The notes beneath the pieces are model-generated. The model was not told the DNA's origin. It did not search any database and was given only the letters and a program-made list of their open reading frames with translations. A stretch of DNA of 64,000 bases from Gammaproteobacteria bacterium (GTDB lineage Bacteria; Pseudomonadota; Gammaproteobacteria; Enterobacterales; Alteromonadaceae), in the NCBI GenBank assembly GCA_017302255.1, contig JAFLDV010000017.1:1-64000 (forward strand), read 5' to 3'. Numbering within the stretch: the stretch's first letter is position 1; the number at the start of each line of letters is the position of its first letter. Below are positions 35,814 through 45,709 of the stretch, one piece after another. The position numbers and the translations under genes are program-made.

Positions 35814-38586
35814 CTTGTACTGCTTGCTCGGCCGCTGTTAAGTCAGGTTGCGACGAACCATCGGCCGGTTGCAAAGTTTCTCGATGACTAACCCCACGTA
35901 GCTGCTGGTAAGCCTGCTGCAGGGCATGCGCCTCAGTTTCCGACATCAAGCCACAAGCAGCGGCCGCATCGAGTATGCGAATATTGTCGCTGTAGGCATA
36001 GAGTTCTGGAAATTGTTGTCCATACGCCAGCACCAAAAACTGACTGATAAACTCCAAATCAACCACACCGCCAGATTTGTGTTTCACTTCCTGCGAATTA
36101 ACCCCGTGGTGTTCTCGCAGTTTTTGCCGCATCTCCACCACTTCTTGTCGAAGTTTGGCTAGATCACGCGGTTGCCCTAAGATTTCGGCGCGAATTTGTT
36201 CGAAACGTTCGGCAATTGCACTATCACCGTAGATTAAACGAGTGCGAGCTAACGCTTGGTGCTCCCAGGTCCATGCATCTTGACGCAGGTATTCACCATA
36301 GGTTTCGATATGAACCGTCAATAAACCTGCATTACCGGATGGCCGCAAGCGCGTATCAATATCGTACAGCACACCACTGGCCGTGCGGGTTGTGCACAAA
36401 TGCAAAATCCGTTGTACTAATTTTAAATAAAACTGTCGAGAATCAATGGCTCGGTCGCCGCTAGTCGACGCCAGCGAATCACATTGATGGACAAAAACTA
36501 AATCCAGATCTGAACCATAACCAAGCTCTAAGCCACCAAGTTTGCCATAGGCAATAACGGCAAAGGCTTTAGCATCGCCCGCATTGATCCCAGCTGGATA
36601 ACCATATTTCTCCACCATTTGCTGCCAAGCGAGCTCAACAACCTTACTCATTAAGGCCTCTGCAAGCCATGTCAAATGATCGCTCACTTTCATCAACGGC
36701 AAAATGCCGGTGATATCAGCCGCCGCAATCCGCAATTGCTGCGCCTGTTTATACTGGCGCAAAGTCTCCATCAACAATTCTAAATCGTCTTCCGGCACAC
36801 GCATCAGCTGCAAGCGCAAGCGGTCATGGTAATCGGCAACACTCGCGACTTGGTATAACTGCTCAGGATCAATCAACTCGTCGAGCAACATTGGATACCG
36901 AGCCAGATGCTCAGCAAGCCAGCCACTGCGACCACAAAGCTTCACTAGCTGCTGCAGTGCTCGCGGATTTTCAAACAACAGTTCCAAATAAGCGGTGCGA
37001 CTAACGATTTGCCGAAATACACCAAAGACCCGGTTAAGCACTAACGCATTCACTTGCTCTTTAGCCACGACATGCAACAAAGAAGGCATCAACTTAGCTA
37101 AAAGCTCACGACCGCGTGGACCGACACTGCGTTTCTGGCAGTCACCTTTAAACTGTTGCAATTCAGCAACCAAAGCCTCGGCATCGGCTGGTGCCAACCA
37201 TTCCACATGCTCGGCAAGCTCTGCCGGCGCAAGCTCGCTATCCCACAATAGACGACCAAGCAACAATTCATCCGCTTCGGCTTGCTCATCCTGCGCGATA
37301 ACCAACTGGAATTGTTGATGAATTCGCTGCATGGAGGCCTGAATATCTTGCTCCAAACTAGCCCAATCAACGGCTTTCATTGCTAGCACTAACCGCTCAC
37401 GCGCTAGTGGCTCTGCTGGTAAAGTTTGGGTTTGCTGATCGTCGGCACCTTGCAGCCATTGCTCAATTTGCCGCAAATATTGGTAGTCCTGCTGTAATGC
37501 CGCGGCTTGTTCGTTGGTTAATAAACCTTCTTGCGACAAAGACTGGAACGCCTGAAAAATTGACGGTTGTTGCAACGAAGGAATACGCCCCCCCCTGATC
37601 AATTGCAACGTTTGGACGATAAATTCGACTTCGCGAATACCACCAGCACCCAGCTTAATGTTATCGACACGATTGCGCCGGCGATTTTCTTGCTCAATGA
37701 GTTGCTTCATCCGGCGCAATGATTCAATTGCCGAATAATCGATATAACGACGATAGACAAAAGGTTTCAGCATCGCGTTAAGTTCACTTGCAAACGGCTC
37801 GACTGGATTTAAGATCCGCGCCTTGAGCATCGCGTAACGCTCCCAATCCCGTCCTTGCTCTTGATAGTAATCTTCAAATGCAGCAAAACTTAGTACCAAA
37901 GGCCCGCTGTCGCCAAATGGCCGCAGACGCATATCGACGCGGTAAACAAAACCATCACCTGTCACTTGGTGCAACAAGCTAATGATTTTTTGCCCCAATT
38001 TGGTGTAGAACTGCTGATTTTCGCAGCTGCGACGACCGCCACTGGTATTGCCGTTCTCTGGGTAAATGAAAATTAAATCGATGTCGGAAGAAAAATTTAA
38101 CTCACCACCGCCAAGCTTACCCATGCCCAAAATCAGCATCGGCATCACGCTACCGTCAGCAGCAAGGGGCTCACCCCATTGTGCAGCGAGTTCGCGCCAA
38201 GCCCAGCCATAAGCCGCATTAATCAGCGCATCAGCCAAAGCACTTACCCGAGCCAAGGCTGTGGCTATCGGTTGCGCTCGCAATACATCATCAGCAAGCA
38301 CTCGGCAAAGCCCCGCATTTCGATACTGGCGCAATAACCTCATAGCTTCCGCTTCGTTGACGCCCAGCAAGTCGGGAACTAGCGGCTGGCTAACATTGCC
38401 GGTGACAAAATCTTGAATAAGCGCCGGCTGGCGAGCCACTGTACGACACAACAAAGCGCTTACCGCAAATAACTGCTTGAGTTCTGGTGCCGAGTCGACA
38501 GCAAGCTCTTGCATACTTAACTGATGTGACACCCATTGATCTAATTCAGGACTCAACTGGTCGAGCGCGGCTTTGATTTCAGTCAT
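35767..38586 (-). CDS. glnE: Bifunctional glutamine synthetase adenylyltransferase/deadenylylase GlnE
   Basis: 939 residues (E. coli 946). It has two nucleotidyltransferase halves: 'LGGGELNFSSDIDLIFIY' in the N-terminal deadenylylase and 'LGGLELGYGSDLDLVFVH' in the C-terminal adenylylase, each with the GSxxDxD metal site, followed by helical GlnD/P-II responsive regions. It attaches and removes AMP on glutamine synthetase in response to P-II state. It follows ygiF by 3 bp, as in E. coli. Confidence 0.97.
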   Translation of the reverse strand: MTEIKAALDQLSPELDQWVSHQLSMQELAVDSAPELKQLFAVSALLCRTVARQPALIQDFVTGNVSQPLVPDLLGVNEAEAMRLLRQYRNAGLCRVLADDVLRAQPIATALARVSALADALINAAYGWAWRELAAQWGEPLAADGSVMPMLILGMGKLGGGELNFSSDIDLIFIYPENGNTSGGRRSCENQQFYTKLGQKIISLLHQVTGDGFVYRVDMRLRPFGDSGPLVLSFAAFEDYYQEQGRDWERYAMLKARILNPVEPFASELNAMLKPFVYRRYIDYSAIESLRRMKQLIEQENRRRNRVDNIKLGAGGIREVEFIVQTLQLIRGGRIPSLQQPSIFQAFQSLSQEGLLTNEQAAALQQDYQYLRQIEQWLQGADDQQTQTLPAEPLARERLVLAMKAVDWASLEQDIQASMQRIHQQFQLVIAQDEQAEADELLLGRLLWDSELAPAELAEHVEWLAPADAEALVAELQQFKGDCQKRSVGPRGRELLAKLMPSLLHVVAKEQVNALVLNRVFGVFRQIVSRTAYLELLFENPRALQQLVKLCGRSGWLAEHLARYPMLLDELIDPEQLYQVASVADYHDRLRLQLMRVPEDDLELLMETLRQYKQAQQLRIAAADITGILPLMKVSDHLTWLAEALMSKVVELAWQQMVEKYGYPAGINAGDAKAFAVIAYGKLGGLELGYGSDLDLVFVHQCDSLASTSGDRAIDSRQFYLKLVQRILHLCTTRTASGVLYDIDTRLRPSGNAGLLTVHIETYGEYLRQDAWTWEHQALARTRLIYGDSAIAERFEQIRAEILGQPRDLAKLRQEVVEMRQKLREHHGVNSQEVKHKSGGVVDLEFISQFLVLAYGQQFPELYAYSDNIRILDAAAACGLMSETEAHALQQAYQQLRGVSHRETLQPADGSSQPDLTAAEQAVQASWQRVMLEAVASHH

Positions 38587-38589
38587 GAC

Positions 38590-39483
38590 TTATTCCTCGA
38601 GCATCCATGCAGAAAAATCCAGCAACCATAATTGGAATTCACCAGAAATCGCGATATCAAGCTGCATGGCTCGCTGACAAAGCGCCGCAGGCACTTGCCG
38701 CGACGGCAAAGTTGTCCGAAATTGTTGCCAAAGTAGTGATAACGCAGGTGCCGACTCATCCGAAGATTGGTGTTGCAGTAACAAGTTTTGTGAGAGTGCG
38801 CGCAGCCAGACTTTTAACTCAGCATCCACAGCAGGCGTTAGCCAAGTGAGAGGCTGCTGCTGAGCGAGTCGATAACCGCGTTCCGCTTTAGATTGAAAGC
38901 CTAAACTTACCGGCAAACTAGCGACCATCGCTCGGGCTAGCGTAAACAAAGCGTCGACACTACCTTGTTGCAACTCTAATTCAAGTTCACAGATAGGTGC
39001 ATCAGCACCACCACCGACCACAGTGCCAATATCCAGTACAGCTTCAACTTTACTGCCATCATGCAACTGCAGAATATAAGCTTGGCGAACAAAGTCGGTG
39101 CGAAAGAGCTCTTGTAAATCCTGCTGTAACTGCGCGACATCTGTGCCTTGTGGCCAAATCTCAGATGGGAAATCGGCAAGCACCGGCATAACACTCTGAC
39201 AAGGCTGGTTGTACTCGGGGCGGATATGCGCCGCCCCCTGTTGCTGGCCAGCAAGTTTAATGGTTTGCTCGTATTGGCCCGACTTTAATCGAGTGCGTAA
39301 CCCGCAGTCGTGCAGGCGAAACCACTGGTCTGCCGTTTCGAAATAGGCATTAAATAACTGCTTTTCGGCGTGTTTTGTAACAGGCTGGGCCAATAACGGT
39401 TGCCAACATGCCAGCAACGCAGCCTCAGTTGGCACTTGTTGCCCAGAATTAATCGCCAATTTTAATTCGACTTCCAACGTCAT
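38590..39483 (-). CDS. ygiF: Inorganic triphosphatase YgiF-like, CYTH domain
   Basis: 297 residues from the ATG at 39483, with AAGGA seven bases upstream (TTG one codon before is possible). The N-terminal CYTH tunnel domain starts with the EVELKLAI signature, then 'FNAYFETADQWF', RTRLKSGQYEQTIK and CELELELQQG, ending near residue 205. The shorter C-terminal part (about 215-297) corresponds to a truncated CHAD-like region. E. coli YgiF hydrolyses inorganic triphosphate. Coupled to glnE. Confidence 0.9.
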   Translation of the reverse strand: MTLEVELKLAINSGQQVPTEAALLACWQPLLAQPVTKHAEKQLFNAYFETADQWFRLHDCGLRTRLKSGQYEQTIKLAGQQQGAAHIRPEYNQPCQSVMPVLADFPSEIWPQGTDVAQLQQDLQELFRTDFVRQAYILQLHDGSKVEAVLDIGTVVGGGADAPICELELELQQGSVDALFTLARAMVASLPVSLGFQSKAERGYRLAQQQPLTWLTPAVDAELKVWLRALSQNLLLQHQSSDESAPALSLLWQQFRTTLPSRQVPAALCQRAMQLDIAISGEFQLWLLDFSAWMLEE

Positions 39484-39627
39484 CAAGGCATCCTTGGGTA
39501 GTCATTGATCTCTGCAGCGCAACATAGGCCATCCAAGCCATGGCGGCAAGTGTTTTTGCTTGTCAATCGGTTAACAACTCCCTATGATCAGCCCAGTCCC
39601 CCGCGCCTTAAGTTTTGTGGAAGAATT

Positions 39628-40284
39628 ATGTCAAATCTGATCCGTCCTTGGTTGCTTGTAGCTTCACTGGCCAGCGCTGTCAGCGTTGCGCAAACTAGCC
39701 CTGCAACTACGCCTGCCGGTGCTACACCGGCAAGCACTGAACCTGCGAAAGTTAGCGCAAGTTCGGAAAAACCAGCCTTTGTCATTGACGCGTTAAGCAC
39801 CCCGCTGCGCTCAGGCCCAGGCAACGAATATCGCACCATTTCGACTGTTCGCGCTGGTGAAAGTGTGACCTTCATCGGCGACAACCCAGCCAATGGTTAT
39901 ATCAAAATTCGTGATGTGTCTGGCAATGAAGGCTGGTTAAGTGGCGAATACATCACTTATGCAGCCAGTCCAAAAGCCGATCTTTCGGCGCTGAAGCAAC
40001 AACTTGGTCAACAAGAAATGATTGCGGCACAATTTGAGCAAGAGCGGCAAAATCTGCAGCAAGCGGTCGTTGCTGCAGAAACCGAGCGCGATAACGCGAA
40101 AAAAGAAGCGGAACTGGCCAAGCAAACTGCAGCTCAATTAACTGCGCGTTTAGCCGATGAAAACCCAGACTTAATGCAAAATAAAATGGTTATTGGCGGC
40201 GGCATTTTAGCTGTAGGCTTATTTCTTGGATTAATTCTGCCGGCCATTACCCCTAAACGTCGTCGTAATGACCGTTGGATGTAA
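39628..40284 (+). CDS. ygiM: YgiM-type SH3-domain membrane protein
   Basis: 218 residues from the ATG at 39628, GGAAG upstream; the longer frame to 39505 overlaps the divergent promoter. Signal peptide (about 1-21), a proline/alanine/threonine linker, an SH3b domain (about 50-115, 'LSTPLRSGPGNEYRTISTVRAGE', 'WLSGEYI'), a long coiled coil (about 120-183), one transmembrane helix (about 190-209) and a KRRRNDRW tail. This matches the TIGR04211/YgiM family. It probably binds cell-wall material; no role is proven. Divergent from ygiF as in E. coli. Confidence 0.92.
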   Translation: MSNLIRPWLLVASLASAVSVAQTSPATTPAGATPASTEPAKVSASSEKPAFVIDALSTPLRSGPGNEYRTISTVRAGESVTFIGDNPANGYIKIRDVSGNEGWLSGEYITYAASPKADLSALKQQLGQQEMIAAQFEQERQNLQQAVVAAETERDNAKKEAELAKQTAAQLTARLADENPDLMQNKMVIGGGILAVGLFLGLILPAITPKRRRNDRWM

Positions 40285-40321
40285 ATTCTGCACTAAATTG
40301 CGTTTGATCTAACCTGCACAA

Positions 40322-40349
40322 ACAGCAAGCCTGAAGCTAGGCTTGCTGT
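40322..40349. terminator. Bidirectional terminator between ygiM and the Lrp-type gene
   Basis: ACAGCAAGCCT / AGGCTTGCTGT is an 11-bp perfect stem with a 6-nt loop between convergent genes. Confidence 0.8.
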
Positions 40350-40369
40350 CTTTAACTCAGCAACGAGCA

Positions 40370-40855
40370 TTACCCTTCCGCTACTGGCAAACCTGTATCC
40401 TGCTTCACTTTTTCAATCACTACATAAGTGTGGGTTTGTAAAACACCTGGTAAATCGACAATACGTCCAAGCACAGCTCGATAAGCCTCCATACTCGACA
40501 AGCGCAGCTTCAATAAATAATCAAAGCCGCCAGCCACCATATGGCACTCCGCCACTTCGGCGATTTGCACTACCGCATCCCGAAACTCATCAAACACCGC
40601 GCCCGTGGTTCTATCTAAGGTCACTTGAATAAAAGCAGCGGTGCCCAGACCCAATTTAGACGCATTTAATTTAGCGCCATAACCTTCAATAAAACCGTCT
40701 TGCTCTAACTTTCTAACCCGGTCGATGCAGGGACTAGCACTTAAATTGACCCGCTTTGCGAGTTCAACATTCGAAATTCGGCCGTCTTTTTGCAAAGTGT
40801 CTAATATTGTTCTGTCGATCCTATCTAAGCCACGAGTTTTTGCTGATGAGGTCAT
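40370..40855 (-). CDS. Lrp/AsnC-family transcriptional regulator, probable control of putA
   Basis: 161 residues from the ATG at 40855 (a TTG two codons earlier is possible; neither has a strong ribosome binding site). N-terminal winged helix-turn-helix: LDRIDRTILDTLQKDGRISNVELAKRVNLS, then ASPCIDRVRKLEQDGFIEGY. The C-terminal RAM effector domain contains 'VAECHMVAGGFDYLLKL'. It closely resembles Lrp/PutR. Divergence from putA across 131 bp points to proline- or leucine-dependent control of proline catabolism (inference). Confidence 0.9.
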   Translation of the reverse strand: MTSSAKTRGLDRIDRTILDTLQKDGRISNVELAKRVNLSASPCIDRVRKLEQDGFIEGYGAKLNASKLGLGTAAFIQVTLDRTTGAVFDEFRDAVVQIAEVAECHMVAGGFDYLLKLRLSSMEAYRAVLGRIVDLPGVLQTHTYVVIEKVKQDTGLPVAEG

Positions 40856-40985
40856 TTCCAAACATTTTCTGGTTAATTGGCAACTAAACCAGATTATATA
40901 CGGTTAAATGACAAAAATAACCACCAAATACTGTAGTGATTTCTCTAAAATGCAGCATTTATTTTAATTCAACTGGGATAAAAAC

Positions 40986-43900
40986 ATGCTATTTCACGGC
41001 GACCTGACGACGACGGATCCAATCCGCCAGACCATCCGCAAATTTTACCGTGCAGACGAAACCGAAGTTTTAGAATATTTACTGCCGCTGGCTGATATCG
41101 GCGTGCAAGCTCGTTCTCGTGCATGGGAAAAAGCCCGTCAGTTAGTGGTGAATATCCGCAAAGCCCAAATCGGCAAAGGCGGTGTTGATGCCCTGTTAAA
41201 CGAATTCTCACTATCGACCGAAGAAGGTCTGGTGCTGATGTGTCTTGCTGAAGCCTTATTGCGCGTGCCAGACAAACACACTGCTGACCGTTTGATCCGC
41301 GATAAGTTATCGAATGGCGACTGGAGCTCACACTTAGGCAATAGTGAATCGTTATTCGTCAACGCCTCAGCCTGGGGCTTGTTGTTCACGGGCAAACTGG
41401 TGAACTACAGCGATGATGAGAAAAAAAATCAATTTGGTTTGTTAAAACGCACTTGTGGTCGTTTAGGTGAGCCAGTGATCCGCCAAGCTGTGCGTTACGC
41501 GATGCAAATTATGGGCACTCAGTTTGTTATGGGTACCACTATTGATAAAGCAGTTGAACGCGCTGTTGAATTAGAAAACAAAGGTTTCACCTACTCATAC
41601 GACATGCTCGGTGAAGGCGCCCGGACTATGGAAGACGCAGATCGCTACTTCCAAAGTTACATGATGGCCATCAAGGTCATTGGTGAAGCAGCGAAAAACC
41701 GCGGCCCATTCAAAAGCCCAGGCATTTCCGTAAAACTATCTGCAATCCACCCACGTTACCGGTTCTCACATCGCGACCGCGTGATGAATGAATTAGTGCC
41801 ACGGTTAAAAACCTTAGCTATCGCGGCGAAGAGCTACAACATTAGCTTCACCGTCGATGCCGAAGAAGCAGACCGCTTAGAGCTATCAATGGATGTCATT
41901 GAAGCAGTATTCGCCGATGCAGAATTAGCGGGCTGGGAAGGTTTCGGCTTGGCAATCCAAGCCTATTCAAAGCGTTGCATTCACTTAATCGAATGGTTAC
42001 GCGCGCTCACTGTGCGTGTTGGCCGTAAATTAATGGTGCGTTTGGTTAAAGGCGCATATTGGGATAGCGAAGTTAAAATTAGCCAAATCGAAGGCCACGC
42101 TGACTTCCCGGTGTTTAGTCGCAAGCCGTCAACCGATGTCTCATACCAAGCTTGTGCAGCAAAATTACTGTCCTACCGTGATAGCATTTACCCAATGTTC
42201 GCCACACACAACGCCTATACCGTTGCCACTATTTTAGAAATGGCACCTGACCGCAGCGGTTATGAATTCCAACGCCTCCATGGCATGGGTGACGCGCTTT
42301 ATGACCAAGTGGTCGCCGACGACAAAGTGCCATGTCGCATCTATGCGCCAGTCGGTGAGCATTCTGATTTGCTAGCTTATTTGGTTCGTCGTTTATTAGA
42401 AAACGGCGCCAACAGCTCATTCGTCAACAACATCGTTGATGAGAATATCCCTGTCGAATCCTTGTTAAAAGATCCGGTGGAAACTGTGCGCAGCTGGAAG
42501 CAAAAGCGAAATACGCAAATTCCACTGTCCGCCAATTTGTATGGCGCAGAGCGCAAAAACTCAACTGGTATCGATTTAACTGAAATTGATGCCATCACGC
42601 CAGTGCGTGCGGCAATGCAACAATGGTTGGAGCGGACCGCAGCTATCGCACCAGTTGATGAAGCTAAAGTTGTCAGAAACCCGGCGAACCATAGCCAAGT
42701 GATTGGCTACACAGTGCATCATACGCCAGAGCAAATGCTGGCAAGTATCGCCAAAGCAGATGCAGCATTCCCAGCTTGGTCAGCAACACCAGTGCAAGAG
42801 CGCGCGCGTTTATTAGGTGCACTCGCTGATGCTTTAGAAGCCAATCGTGATGAGCTTTTAGCGATTTGTGTGAAAGAAGCCGGTAAAACAGTGCCTGATA
42901 GCGTGGCGGAAGTGCGTGAAGCTGTTGATTTCTGCCGTTATTATGCAGCTCGCGCTGAAGTGATGTTTAAAGACCATGCAGCAGATAGCCGTGGTGTGGT
43001 TTTGTGTATTAGCCCGTGGAACTTCCCATTAGCTATCTTCTTAGGCCAAGTGACCGCCGCTGTTGCTGCGGGTAACACAGTGATTGCTAAACCTGCTGAA
43101 CAAACCAGCTTAATCGCAATTCGCGCCATTGAGCTCTGGCGCGAAGCGGGTTTACCTGCGGGTGTTGTCGAATTAGCCGTAGCGCCAGGCCGTGTGATCG
43201 GTGAGCACGTGGTGCCAGATCTTCGTATTCAAGCAGTGATGTTTACTGGTTCAACTGAGACTGGTAGCTGGATCGCACGTAAGCTTGCGGAACGCGGCGG
43301 CGAACCTGTGCCACTAATTGCAGAAACTGGCGGTCAAAACTGTATGATCGTTGACTCAACAGCATTACCAGAACAAGTGGTTGATGATGTGGTGTCTTCT
43401 GGTTTTCAAAGCGCGGGTCAACGCTGTTCAGCACTTCGCGTGTTGTTCCTGCAAGAAGATGTTGCCGATAAAATCATTACCATGATCAAAGGCGCCATGA
43501 TGGAACTGCATGTAGGCGACCCGGCGTATCTGTCGACCGATGTTGGTCCAGTCATCGACCAAAAAGCCTTAACTGGCTTGCAAAACCATGTGAAATATTT
43601 AGAAGGCAAAGCGACCTTACATTACGCTTGCCCAATTCCAAGTGGCGATGGTCATTTCTTCTTTGCACCACGTTTATACGAAATCAAAGACTTGTCAGTA
43701 CTAGAGCGCGAAGTATTTGGTCCAGTGGTCCATATCATTCGCTTTAAAGCAGATGAGCTGAACAAAGTTATCAACCAAATCAATGCCACTGGCTATGGTT
43801 TAACCATGGGCGTCCACAGCCGGATCGCGCAAGTGACCGCACAAGTCGCCCGTGAAGTGAAAGCCGGTAACATTTACGTCAACCGAAACATGATTGGCGC

Positions 43901-44768
43901 AGTCGTTGGCGTACAACCATTTGGTGGTCGTGGTTTATCGGGGACTGGTCCAAAAGCTGGTGGTCCATTCTACTTAACTCGTTTAGTCAAAGACCAAACG
44001 GCGGTCGTGGAAGCGAATTTACCAGAAGCAAAACAACAAGCCTTGTTATCGGCACCAGCGACCGACCATAACATCGATTTGTTCTTGCAACAGGCGCTGA
44101 AAGCTCAGCCAGCTTGGCAGGCACAAGACATCACTGCTCGCTCGTCTGTGATTCGCCAATTCTTAGCGCAAATCGCCGCTGATGCCTTGGTGGTGAAACA
44201 AGAATCTGATTTAGAAGAAGTCATTACCACTGCCCGTCAGTTGCTGGCAGGAATTGAAAAAGAATTAGCTGCGCCAATTCAGTTGCCGGGACCTACTGGT
44301 GAATCAAACCAATTACACCTTGAAGCTCGCGGCATTGTTGCTGCAGTTCGCGACGAAAGTGCCTGCTTCAAATATTGGTTATTGAGCATGCTAACGGCAC
44401 TGGCTGCGGGTAATGGCGTGGTTGCTGTGGTTGAAGATAAAGACTTGGCAGAAGCTGATGTCATTCGTAAAGTGTTACTAAATGCCGGCTTGGCGCCTGC
44501 TTTGTTCAACGTGGTGAAATTAACTCAATTAAAAGCGTTGATTAACCATCAAGGCATTGCTGCGGCAATTATCGAAGCTGGCAGTGCAGTGAAAGCACTG
44601 ACTGGTGAATTAATTGCGGCGCGTGATGGCGCGATTTCCCCACTGATTACCACGCCAGCCGATGAACGTTTACTCCACCGCTTAGTGACCGAGAAAACGG
44701 TAACTATTAACACTACTGCGGCTGGTGGTAACGCATCGTTGATGACCATGAGTGATAACGTCGGTTAA
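40986..44768 (+). CDS. putA: Bifunctional proline dehydrogenase / L-glutamate gamma-semialdehyde dehydrogenase PutA
   Basis: 1260 residues. An alpha-helical arm (about 10-120), the FAD-dependent proline dehydrogenase barrel (about 180-470, with 'SVKLSAIHPRY' and RLVKGAYWDSE), the aldehyde dehydrogenase module (about 550-1000, glutamate in 'LIAETGGQN', catalytic Cys in GQRCSALR) and a C-terminal ALDH-superfamily domain (about 1030-1255). It oxidises proline to glutamate in two channelled steps. The ribbon-helix-helix domain that starts E. coli PutA and makes it its own repressor is absent, which fits control by the divergent Lrp-type regulator. Confidence 0.97.
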   Translation: MLFHGDLTTTDPIRQTIRKFYRADETEVLEYLLPLADIGVQARSRAWEKARQLVVNIRKAQIGKGGVDALLNEFSLSTEEGLVLMCLAEALLRVPDKHTADRLIRDKLSNGDWSSHLGNSESLFVNASAWGLLFTGKLVNYSDDEKKNQFGLLKRTCGRLGEPVIRQAVRYAMQIMGTQFVMGTTIDKAVERAVELENKGFTYSYDMLGEGARTMEDADRYFQSYMMAIKVIGEAAKNRGPFKSPGISVKLSAIHPRYRFSHRDRVMNELVPRLKTLAIAAKSYNISFTVDAEEADRLELSMDVIEAVFADAELAGWEGFGLAIQAYSKRCIHLIEWLRALTVRVGRKLMVRLVKGAYWDSEVKISQIEGHADFPVFSRKPSTDVSYQACAAKLLSYRDSIYPMFATHNAYTVATILEMAPDRSGYEFQRLHGMGDALYDQVVADDKVPCRIYAPVGEHSDLLAYLVRRLLENGANSSFVNNIVDENIPVESLLKDPVETVRSWKQKRNTQIPLSANLYGAERKNSTGIDLTEIDAITPVRAAMQQWLERTAAIAPVDEAKVVRNPANHSQVIGYTVHHTPEQMLASIAKADAAFPAWSATPVQERARLLGALADALEANRDELLAICVKEAGKTVPDSVAEVREAVDFCRYYAARAEVMFKDHAADSRGVVLCISPWNFPLAIFLGQVTAAVAAGNTVIAKPAEQTSLIAIRAIELWREAGLPAGVVELAVAPGRVIGEHVVPDLRIQAVMFTGSTETGSWIARKLAERGGEPVPLIAETGGQNCMIVDSTALPEQVVDDVVSSGFQSAGQRCSALRVLFLQEDVADKIITMIKGAMMELHVGDPAYLSTDVGPVIDQKALTGLQNHVKYLEGKATLHYACPIPSGDGHFFFAPRLYEIKDLSVLEREVFGPVVHIIRFKADELNKVINQINATGYGLTMGVHSRIAQVTAQVAREVKAGNIYVNRNMIGAVVGVQPFGGRGLSGTGPKAGGPFYLTRLVKDQTAVVEANLPEAKQQALLSAPATDHNIDLFLQQALKAQPAWQAQDITARSSVIRQFLAQIAADALVVKQESDLEEVITTARQLLAGIEKELAAPIQLPGPTGESNQLHLEARGIVAAVRDESACFKYWLLSMLTALAAGNGVVAVVEDKDLAEADVIRKVLLNAGLAPALFNVVKLTQLKALINHQGIAAAIIEAGSAVKALTGELIAARDGAISPLITTPADERLLHRLVTEKTVTINTTAAGGNASLMTMSDNVG

Positions 44769-44812
44769 TTCCGACGTTTAAACTAGAAAGGGAATTTGCC
44801 CGGGGGGGCAAT

Positions 44813-44850
44813 AGGGGCGGATCGGCAATTTGCGATCCGCCCCGCTTTTT
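44813..44850 (+). terminator. Rho-independent terminator of putA
   Basis: GGGGCGGATCG / CGATCCGCCCC is a perfect 11-bp GC-rich stem with an 8-nt loop and a run of six T, 45 bp past the stop. A small TTGCCC/GGGCAA hairpin precedes it. Confidence 0.9.
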
Positions 44851-44873
44851 TCGGCGAGTTATCTATTATTTGC

Positions 44874-45683
44874 TTATCGCTTCAACCGATAAGACCATTC
44901 ACTAAGTGCTTCCATACTGAACATCTGACGACCAGTTTGCATCAGTACATAATTCGGTGTGATTTCTTTAATTTGAATATCTGCAGTTACCCACTGACCT
45001 TCTTGCAAATCTTTGCCATTCACTTTAACCCAGCGTTGTTTTGGCTCAGTTGCAAATACATGGGCTTCAAAACGGATCGGTGGAATTTGGCGCTGCAATA
45101 AATCGTCAAGGCTACGTACATCACGAGCCGGTGCCGCAGATTCGCGAACGCCTGATTTTGGCGTTTCACCTGAACTAGATTCCATGGCGAATTTAAATTT
45201 ATCTTTAAGTTCTTGCGAGACTTCATCGGCCGACATTTCTGCTGGCGTTTCCACGACAGGTTCTGAAACATCTGCCTCGACCATCGGCGGCTGCTCGTCA
45301 AAGGATTCAATGGCAGCAACTTGCTCATCCAAGCTATCCCCGGCTGACGATTGCGCGTCTGCAGAAACCACTAATTGTTCATCTTCGACTGGCACAGCCA
45401 ATAGATCACTGAGAATTAAACCAGGCGTTGCCACTAGCGGCGTTGCAGTTGCCGTCACCGGTTGCGCAACTATCGGGCTTGGCGTTGCAACAGTAACTGG
45501 CGGTGTTGGCTCAGACCGACTTTGCAACCACTGGGCCAAAACAACGCCGAAAACAATGCCAATCACCACCAATAATACCAGTGCGAGCCATTGCCAAAAA
45601 TTACTGGAGGATGCCACAGGAACTACTGCAGGCTGCGCTGCGCCCTGATTTTGTTGTTTAAGTGCATCCATTAATAACGACAT
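44874..45683 (-). CDS. gspB: GspB-like protein
   Basis: 269 residues with AGGA six bases before the ATG. A short cytoplasmic start (MSLLMDALKQQNQ, typical of GspB/ExeB), one transmembrane helix (about 29-51), a long acidic, Pro/Val/Thr-rich periplasmic linker and a C-terminal PilP/GspB-like beta domain (about 195-265, 'IRFEAHVFATEPKQRWVKVNGKDLQEGQWV'). GspA-GspB form a peptidoglycan-spanning complex that helps assemble the type II secretin. It lies 26 bp after gspA. No type II secretion core genes are in the window. Confidence 0.88.
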   Translation of the reverse strand: MSLLMDALKQQNQGAAQPAVVPVASSSNFWQWLALVLLVVIGIVFGVVLAQWLQSRSEPTPPVTVATPSPIVAQPVTATATPLVATPGLILSDLLAVPVEDEQLVVSADAQSSAGDSLDEQVAAIESFDEQPPMVEADVSEPVVETPAEMSADEVSQELKDKFKFAMESSSGETPKSGVRESAAPARDVRSLDDLLQRQIPPIRFEAHVFATEPKQRWVKVNGKDLQEGQWVTADIQIKEITPNYVLMQTGRQMFSMEALSEWSYRLKR

Positions 45684-45709
45684 TTCAAATCCTACTCCGG
45701 TAAAAACAA

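Noticed and set aside
44795-44823. G-rich run after putA as a possible G-quadruplex
   Set aside because: The Gs are better explained by a small hairpin and the GC-rich terminator stem; only two G-tracts are long enough.
45013-45648. 211-codon plus-strand frame opposite gspB
   Set aside because: Thr/Ser/Cys-rich shadow of the Val/Ala/Pro-rich linker of GspB; no start signals.
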